NCBI RefSeq assembly: GCF_014190805.1
Contig: NZ_JACHVQ010000001.1
Location: 1,240,001-1,304,000, forward strand
DNA length: 64,000 bases
DNA from: Flexivirga oryzae
Lineage (GTDB): Bacteria > Actinomycetota > Actinomycetes > Actinomycetales > Dermatophilaceae
Reading direction: 5' to 3'
Position numbers and translations under genes: made by a program. Below the pieces are notes generated by a model. It searched no databases and had not been told where the DNA came from. It saw only the letters and a list, made by a program, of their open reading frames with translations. This document shows positions 59,572 through 64,000 of this stretch, piece by piece; the first letter of the stretch is position 1; each line of letters opens with the position of its first letter.

Positions 59572-60918
59572 GTGATCAATCGCCTTGACCTGCGTGGCGC
59601 GGCGCTTCGTGACCTCGACGCCCTCGCGCTGCGCAACACGCTGCCCCGAGCCGAGCTCGACGTGGAGGCCGCACTCGACATCGTGCGTCCCATCTGCGAG
59701 CAGGTTCATGCCGGCGGCGCGCAGGCGGTGCTCGACCTGGACGAGCGGTTCGACGGGGTGCGGCCGCCGTCCCTGCGGGTGCCGGACTCGGTGATCGAGG
59801 CGGCGGTGGCCGGGCTCGACCCGGCCCTGCGCGACGCGCTGGAGGAGTCGATCCGCCGGGCACGCATCGTGCACGAGGCACAGAGCCGCACCGAGATCGT
59901 GACCCAGGTGGTGCCCGGCGGCACGGTGACCGAGCGACACGTGCCGGTCGAGCGGGTGGGCCTCTACGTGCCGGGCGGCCAGGCGGTCTACCCCAGCAGC
60001 GTGGTGATGAATGTCGTGCCGGCGCAGATCGCCGGCGTCGGGTCGCTGGCCGTTGCCAGCCCGCCGCAGCGTTCCAACGCGGGCGAGTTCGTGGGTTACC
60101 CCGATCCGACGATCCTGGCGGCCTGCGGGCTGCTCGGGGTCGACGAGGTCTACGCGGTCGGCGGGGCACAGGCGGTCGCCATGTTCGCCTACGGCGCCCT
60201 CGACACGTCGGGCGAAACCGTCTGTGAGCCGGTCAACCTCGTGACCGGCCCGGGCAACGTCTATGTCGCGGCGGCGAAGCGGCTGCTGCTCGGTGTGATC
60301 GGCATCGACGCGGAAGCCGGCCCGACCGAGATCGCGATCCTCGCCGACGAGACCGCCAACGCGCAGCTGGTGGCCGCGGACCTGATCAGCCAGGCCGAGC
60401 ACGACGAGCTGGCGGCATCCGTGCTCGTCACCGACAGCGCAGAGCTCGCGGCTGCGGTGGAGGAAGCCCTGGAGGAGCGGGTCGCGCTCACCAAGCACGT
60501 CGAACGGGTCCGCATCGCGCTCGCCGGACCGCAGTCCGGCATCGTGCTGGTCGACGGTCTCGACGAAGGCGTTCGGGTCGTCGACGCCTACGCCGCGGAG
60601 CACCTGGAGATCCAGACCCGGGACGCCTCGGCGGTCGCCGCCCGGATCCGTAACGCCGGCGCGATCTTCGTCGGCGACTACGCACCGGTCAGCCTCGGCG
60701 ACTACGCGGCGGGCTCCAACCACGTGCTGCCGACCGGCGGGTGTGCCTGCCACAGCGGCGGGCTGTCCGTGCAGTCGTTCCTGCGCGGCATCCACGTCAT
60801 CGACTACTCGCGCGACGCACTGGCCGACATCGCCGACACGGTGGTCACCCTGGCCACGGCGGAGGACCTGCCGGCGCACGGTGACGCCGTGACCGCGCGA
60901 TTCGAAGAGAAGCAGTGA
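59572..60918 (+). CDS. hisD: Histidinol dehydrogenase
   Basis: HisD oxidises histidinol to histidine in two NAD-linked steps. The 448-residue protein has VERVGLYVPGGQAVYPSSV near residue 125, VNLVTGPGNVYVAAAKR, GPTEIAILADE, the catalytic pair in AYAAEHLEIQT and the zinc His in FLRGIHVIDYS. The GTG at 59572 is exactly seven bases after TAGAAT (59560-59565) with no ribosome binding site, so the his operon message is probably leaderless. It overlaps hisC by four bases. Confidence 0.97.
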   Translation: MINRLDLRGAALRDLDALALRNTLPRAELDVEAALDIVRPICEQVHAGGAQAVLDLDERFDGVRPPSLRVPDSVIEAAVAGLDPALRDALEESIRRARIVHEAQSRTEIVTQVVPGGTVTERHVPVERVGLYVPGGQAVYPSSVVMNVVPAQIAGVGSLAVASPPQRSNAGEFVGYPDPTILAACGLLGVDEVYAVGGAQAVAMFAYGALDTSGETVCEPVNLVTGPGNVYVAAAKRLLLGVIGIDAEAGPTEIAILADETANAQLVAADLISQAEHDELAASVLVTDSAELAAAVEEALEERVALTKHVERVRIALAGPQSGIVLVDGLDEGVRVVDAYAAEHLEIQTRDASAVAARIRNAGAIFVGDYAPVSLGDYAAGSNHVLPTGGCACHSGGLSVQSFLRGIHVIDYSRDALADIADTVVTLATAEDLPAHGDAVTARFEEKQ

Positions 60919-62024
60919 GCTCGCTGCAGGAGCTGGTCCGACCGGAGCTGCGTGGCCAGACCCCGTACGGCGCGCCGCAGCTGGACGTGCCGGTCGCGCT
61001 CAACACCAACGAGTCCTCCTACCCGGTGCCGCAGGTGGTGGTCGACCAGATCGCCCGCGACGTCGCCGAGGTGGCCGTCTCGCTCAACCGCTACCCGGAT
61101 CGCGAATTCACCCGGCTGCGTGAGCTGTTGGCCGGTTACCTGCGGCGCACCACGGGGGAGCCGGTCACCGCCCAGCAGGTGTGGGCGGCCAACGGCTCCA
61201 ACGAAGTGCTGCAGCACATCGTGCAGGCCTTCGGCGGTGCGGGCCGGACCGCGCTCGGCTTCACCCCGTCATACTCCATGCACCCGCTGATCAGTGAGCG
61301 CAACGGCACCACCTGGGTCGACGGGCTGCGCGACGCGGACCCGTCGAAGTTCGACCTGGACGGCGACCTCGCGGTGGATCAGACGCGTAGGCACGATCCG
61401 GAGTTGATCTTCCTGTGCTCGCCCAACAACCCGACGGGCACCGCGCTCGACCTCGACATCGTGCGCCGGGTCTACGACGCCACCGAGCGCGCGATCGTCG
61501 TCGTCGACGAGGCCTACACCGAGTTCTCCCGGGAGGGCACGCCAAGCGCCGTCTCACTGTTGCCGGGGCGGGATCGGCTGGTCGTCAGCCGCACCATGTC
61601 CAAGGCATTCGCTTTCGCCGGCGCACGGCTCGGATATCTCGCGGCAGCAACGGAATTCAGCGATCTCCTGCGCCTCGTGCGATTGCCCTACCACCTGTCG
61701 ACGGTGACCCAGGCCGTTGCGTGCGCGGCGCTGGAGCACACCGACACGATGCTCGCGATGGTCGACAAGATCAAGACGACGCGTGACGATCTGCTCGAGG
61801 GCTGCGCCGCGCTCGGTCTGCAGCCGGTGCCCAGCGATGCGAACTTCGTGCTGGTCGGCGGATTCGACGACGCCGCAGCGACCTGGCAGGCTCTGCTGGA
61901 CCGGGGTGTTCTGGTGCGCGACGTGGGGATCCCGCACCACCTGCGCATCACCGCGGGGACGCCGGAGGAGAACGACACAGCCCTGCGCGCTCTGCGCGCG
62001 GTGCTCGAAGGAGAATACGCATGA
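60915..62024 (+). CDS. hisC: Histidinol-phosphate aminotransferase
   Basis: This PLP enzyme converts imidazole-acetol phosphate to histidinol phosphate. The 369 residues contain LNTNESSYPVPQVV, LNRYPDREFTRLRE, AANGSNEVLQHI, CSPNNPTGTALD, VVDEAYTEFSREG and the Schiff-base lysine in SRTMSKAFAFAGARLGYL. Start GTG overlaps hisD and the stop overlaps hisB (ATGA), showing tight operon coupling. Confidence 0.97.
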   Translation: MSSLQELVRPELRGQTPYGAPQLDVPVALNTNESSYPVPQVVVDQIARDVAEVAVSLNRYPDREFTRLRELLAGYLRRTTGEPVTAQQVWAANGSNEVLQHIVQAFGGAGRTALGFTPSYSMHPLISERNGTTWVDGLRDADPSKFDLDGDLAVDQTRRHDPELIFLCSPNNPTGTALDLDIVRRVYDATERAIVVVDEAYTEFSREGTPSAVSLLPGRDRLVVSRTMSKAFAFAGARLGYLAAATEFSDLLRLVRLPYHLSTVTQAVACAALEHTDTMLAMVDKIKTTRDDLLEGCAALGLQPVPSDANFVLVGGFDDAAATWQALLDRGVLVRDVGIPHHLRITAGTPEENDTALRALRAVLEGEYA

Positions 62025-62629
62025 CGACCGATCACCGGGTGGCACAGATCGAGCGCGCGACCAAGGAGAGCCAGATCGAGCTGTCGGTCGACCTGGACGG
62101 CACCGGTGCGAGCGAGGTGTCCACGGGGGTGCGGTTCTACGACCACATGCTGGAGAGCTTCGCCAAGCACAGCCTGATCGACCTGCGGGTCAAGGCGACC
62201 GGCGACCTCGACGTCGACGCACACCACACGGTGGAGGACACCGCGATCGTGCTCGGCCAGGCCGTGCGGGAGGCGCTGGGCGACAAGAGCGGCATCTCCC
62301 GCTTCGGTGACGCCACAGTGCCGTTGGACGAGGCGCTGGTGCACGCTGTCGTCGATGTCGCGGGGCGTCCGTATGTCGTGCACACCGGGGAGCCCGAAGG
62401 CCAGATCTACGCGGTCATCGGTGGCAACTATGCGGGTTCGCTGACCCAGCACGTGCTGGAGAGCTTCGGCCATCACGCTGCGATCGCGTTGCACGTGCGT
62501 GTCCTGTCCGGCCGCGACCCGCACCACATCGTCGAGGCACAGTTCAAGGCGGTCGCCAGGGCGTTGCGCGCCGCGATCGCGCGGGATCCGCGTGTCGTCG
62601 GCATCCCGAGCGCCAAGGGTGCACTGTAG
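62021..62629 (+). CDS. hisB: Imidazoleglycerol-phosphate dehydratase
   Basis: The 202-residue monofunctional HisB has the manganese-binding repeats GVRFYDHMLESFAKHSLIDL (near residue 38), DVDAHHTVEDTAIVLG (near 67), TQHVLESFGHHAAIALHV and DPHHIVEAQFKAVARALR. There is no fused histidinol phosphatase, as usual in actinobacteria. It overlaps hisC by four bases; the unknown gene follows after five bases. Confidence 0.97.
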   Translation: MTTDHRVAQIERATKESQIELSVDLDGTGASEVSTGVRFYDHMLESFAKHSLIDLRVKATGDLDVDAHHTVEDTAIVLGQAVREALGDKSGISRFGDATVPLDEALVHAVVDVAGRPYVVHTGEPEGQIYAVIGGNYAGSLTQHVLESFGHHAAIALHVRVLSGRDPHHIVEAQFKAVARALRAAIARDPRVVGIPSAKGAL

Positions 62630-62634
62630 GTCGC

Positions 62635-63258
62635 ATGCCCCGCGCCGTCCGCTCCCGACGATCCGGCGTGCTCCTGTTGCACGGCGACGTCAAGACCGTG
62701 TCCGCATGGGTGCGCCAGGGGGTCGTCCCTTCCTACGTCGTACCCCTGGCGGGTTGGACCGCCGTCGTGCCCGGCGGCCCGTCGCAGGCCGGCAAGCCGT
62801 ACGACGATGCGGTGCACCTGCTGCTCGCCCGCCGCGTGCCGAGCCGGATGCGCGCGGCGCTCGGACTGTTCCGGCTGGACGACAGGGGTGTCGTGGTCGT
62901 ACACCCGCGCGGCTGGCGTGCGCTACCGCGGTGGCTGGTCTGGGAGCGCGGCGACGGGGTCTCCGGGCTGCCGGGCCATCCGGCCGCCCGGCCAGGCGAC
63001 ATGGCGATGGCTGCCGGAGTCGTACCCGAGTCCGTGCGAGCGATCCGGGAGATCCTCACCGACCCCACCGCACTGATCGACGACGTGCTCGCCGACCTGA
63101 TGGGGGTGCTCGCGCTGCCGGGGGAACGCCTCATCAATGGGCAGGTCAAGGACGCCGAGGGTGCTGTGCTGGTCGAACCAGCGGCGCGCGCCGTCGAGCG
63201 ATTCTCCCGAGTCACCAAGGAAGACAAAGAAATCCGCACCGAGTTGGAGCAGCTGTGA
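62635..63258 (+). CDS. Uncharacterised protein encoded inside the his operon
   Basis: The 207-residue protein (MPRAVRSRRSGVLLLHGDVK...) matches no family I can name. It is soluble-looking, with a basic N-terminus, a mixed alpha/beta middle (AVVPGGPSQAGKPYDDAVHLLLARR, in pieces) and an acidic C-terminal helix ending KEDKEIRTELEQL. It starts five bases after hisB and overlaps the hisH start (GTGA), so it is co-translated with the pathway. Codon use resembles its neighbours. A role tied to histidine synthesis, or to the glutaminase subunit, is only suggested by position. Confidence 0.75.
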   Translation: MPRAVRSRRSGVLLLHGDVKTVSAWVRQGVVPSYVVPLAGWTAVVPGGPSQAGKPYDDAVHLLLARRVPSRMRAALGLFRLDDRGVVVVHPRGWRALPRWLVWERGDGVSGLPGHPAARPGDMAMAAGVVPESVRAIREILTDPTALIDDVLADLMGVLALPGERLINGQVKDAEGAVLVEPAARAVERFSRVTKEDKEIRTELEQL

Positions 63259-63887
63259 GCAGTCGGATCGTCGTTTTCGACTACGGCAGCGGCAACGTCC
63301 GCTCCGTGGTCCGCATGCTCGAGCGGGTCGGCGCGGACGTCACGCTGACCGCCGATCGGCAGGCCGCGCTGGATGCCGACGGCCTCTACGTGCCGGGTGT
63401 CGGTGCGTTCCACGCGTGCATGGTCGGGCTGCGGGACGCCGGTGGACCGCAGATCATCGCCGAGCGGCTGCGAGTCGGGAGACCGGTCCTCGGGGTGTGT
63501 GTCGGTTTCCAGGTGCTCTTCGACGGGTCGACCGAACCCACGTCCATCCGGCCCGTAACCAGTGGCCTCGGGTACTTCTCTGGGACCGTCGAACGCCTCG
63601 ACGCACCCGTCGTGCCGCACATGGGGTGGAGTCTGCTCTCGCCCGCCGCCGGTTCGCGCCTGCTCGCGGGGGTCGAGGACCAACGTTTCTACTTCGTCCA
63701 CTCGTATGCCGCCGCGCAGCTGCTCGACAGCCGGGTTGCGGGGAACCCGCTGGTGACGACCGCGCAGCACGGTGCGAGCTTCGTCGCGGCGGTCGAGGAC
63801 GGGCCGCTGACGGGCACCCAGTTCCACCCGGAGAAGTCGGGCGATGCCGGCGCCCACCTGGTGCAGAACTGGCTGCGCACACTGTGA
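63255..63887 (+). CDS. hisH: Imidazole glycerol phosphate synthase, glutaminase subunit
   Basis: HisH releases ammonia from glutamine for HisF. The 210-residue class I amidotransferase starts IVVFDYGSGNVRSVVRMLERVG; the nucleophile Cys is in VLGVCVGFQVLFDG near residue 78 and the His-Glu pair in GTQFHPEKSGD. Usual EHG-type residues after the Cys loop are replaced by STEPTSI, a mild divergence. The GTG overlaps the previous gene. hisA and hisF are not seen: the remaining 113 bases carry repeats. Confidence 0.95.
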   Translation: MSSRIVVFDYGSGNVRSVVRMLERVGADVTLTADRQAALDADGLYVPGVGAFHACMVGLRDAGGPQIIAERLRVGRPVLGVCVGFQVLFDGSTEPTSIRPVTSGLGYFSGTVERLDAPVVPHMGWSLLSPAAGSRLLAGVEDQRFYFVHSYAAAQLLDSRVAGNPLVTTAQHGASFVAAVEDGPLTGTQFHPEKSGDAGAHLVQNWLRTL

Positions 63888-63899
63888 TCGCCCGAGCCC

Positions 63900-63966
63900 G
63901 TCGAGTAGCCCGGAGCGCTAGCGGCGGGTTCCCCCACGCGGGTCGAGTAGCCCGGAGCGCTAGCGG
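63900..63966. repeat. Direct repeat pair after hisH
   Basis: Two identical 25-base copies lie at 63900-63924 and 63942-63966, each containing GTCGAGTAGCCCGG and GCGCTAGCGG. The second continues into AGGGCGTATCGAGACC. The pair begins 13 bases after the hisH stop. It resembles the intergenic repeats scattered through many actinobacterial genomes; nothing else is seen up to 64000. Confidence 0.7.
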
Positions 63967-64000
63967 AGGGCGTATCGAGACCACCACCTGCACAATCGAA

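Overview
This is a high-GC actinobacterial chromosome segment with GTG starts, tight ATGA/GTGA gene overlaps and many starts without a ribosome binding site. The fasR-fabDH-acpP-fabF block, aceE, the DUF3052-ahpE pair, the nif3/zinc-ribbon/RNase H trio, panB and glnA2-glnE all fall in one window. That neighbourhood matches, from memory, the Rv2221c-Rv2245 region of mycobacteria. The xylose, urate and thiamine genes and the shape of the his operon suggest Micrococcales, possibly Dermacoccaceae or Intrasporangiaceae; the family is a guess.

Layout. 1-2604: the tail of an unknown protein, a DUF3145 gene and an ECF sigma factor with a membrane partner. 2672-10524 (minus): type II fatty acid synthesis (fabF, acpP, fabH, fabD), its activator fasR with a clear three-copy binding site, and pyruvate dehydrogenase E1. 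10699-15439: a urate/ureide catabolism module (allE, a DUF6986 aldolase-like gene, an IclR regulator, uraD, uraH, uricase) with two matching operators, sitting between aceE and DUF3052-ahpE. 15593-20652: ahpE, tRNA-Val, nif3, zinc ribbon, RNase HI-phosphatase and metZ. 20698-23779: a TPP riboswitch-like leader and tenA-thiM-thiE-thiD. 23770-28602: a permease, yaaA, an RNase II-type nuclease, a membrane protein, the RNase P RNA and a small acidic protein. 28622-36419: tandem repeats, a broken Ltp fragment, a secreted HNH nuclease, a cyclase plus ThDP-enzyme pair, guaB1, an MBL hydrolase, an iron-box-controlled Cys-rich small protein and a FemAB-like transferase. 36515-40445: ppgK, map, an MFS transporter and a LacI regulator. 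40515-49563: a xylo-oligosaccharide operon (binding protein, two permeases, two GH3 enzymes and xylA). 49693-59461: MFS, panB, an M6 protease, glnA, glnE and a FetB-like permease. 59572-63887: hisD-hisC-hisB-(unknown)-hisH.

How the parts work together: acetyl-CoA production (aceE) lies beside its use in lipid synthesis. The urate module turns purine nitrogen into allantoin and later ureidoglycine; its IclR gene and both matching operators are inside the module. The sugar operon imports and hydrolyses xylo-oligosaccharides and isomerises xylose; it has no ABC ATPase, so a shared one must lie elsewhere. glnA-glnE couples glutamine synthesis to adenylyl control.

The strongest unexplained signal is not a gene. 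The octamer GTATGNCG occurs about 80 times, on both strands almost equally, in genes, spacers and even inside the RNase P RNA, roughly once per 0.8 kb and far above chance for such a GC-rich sequence.
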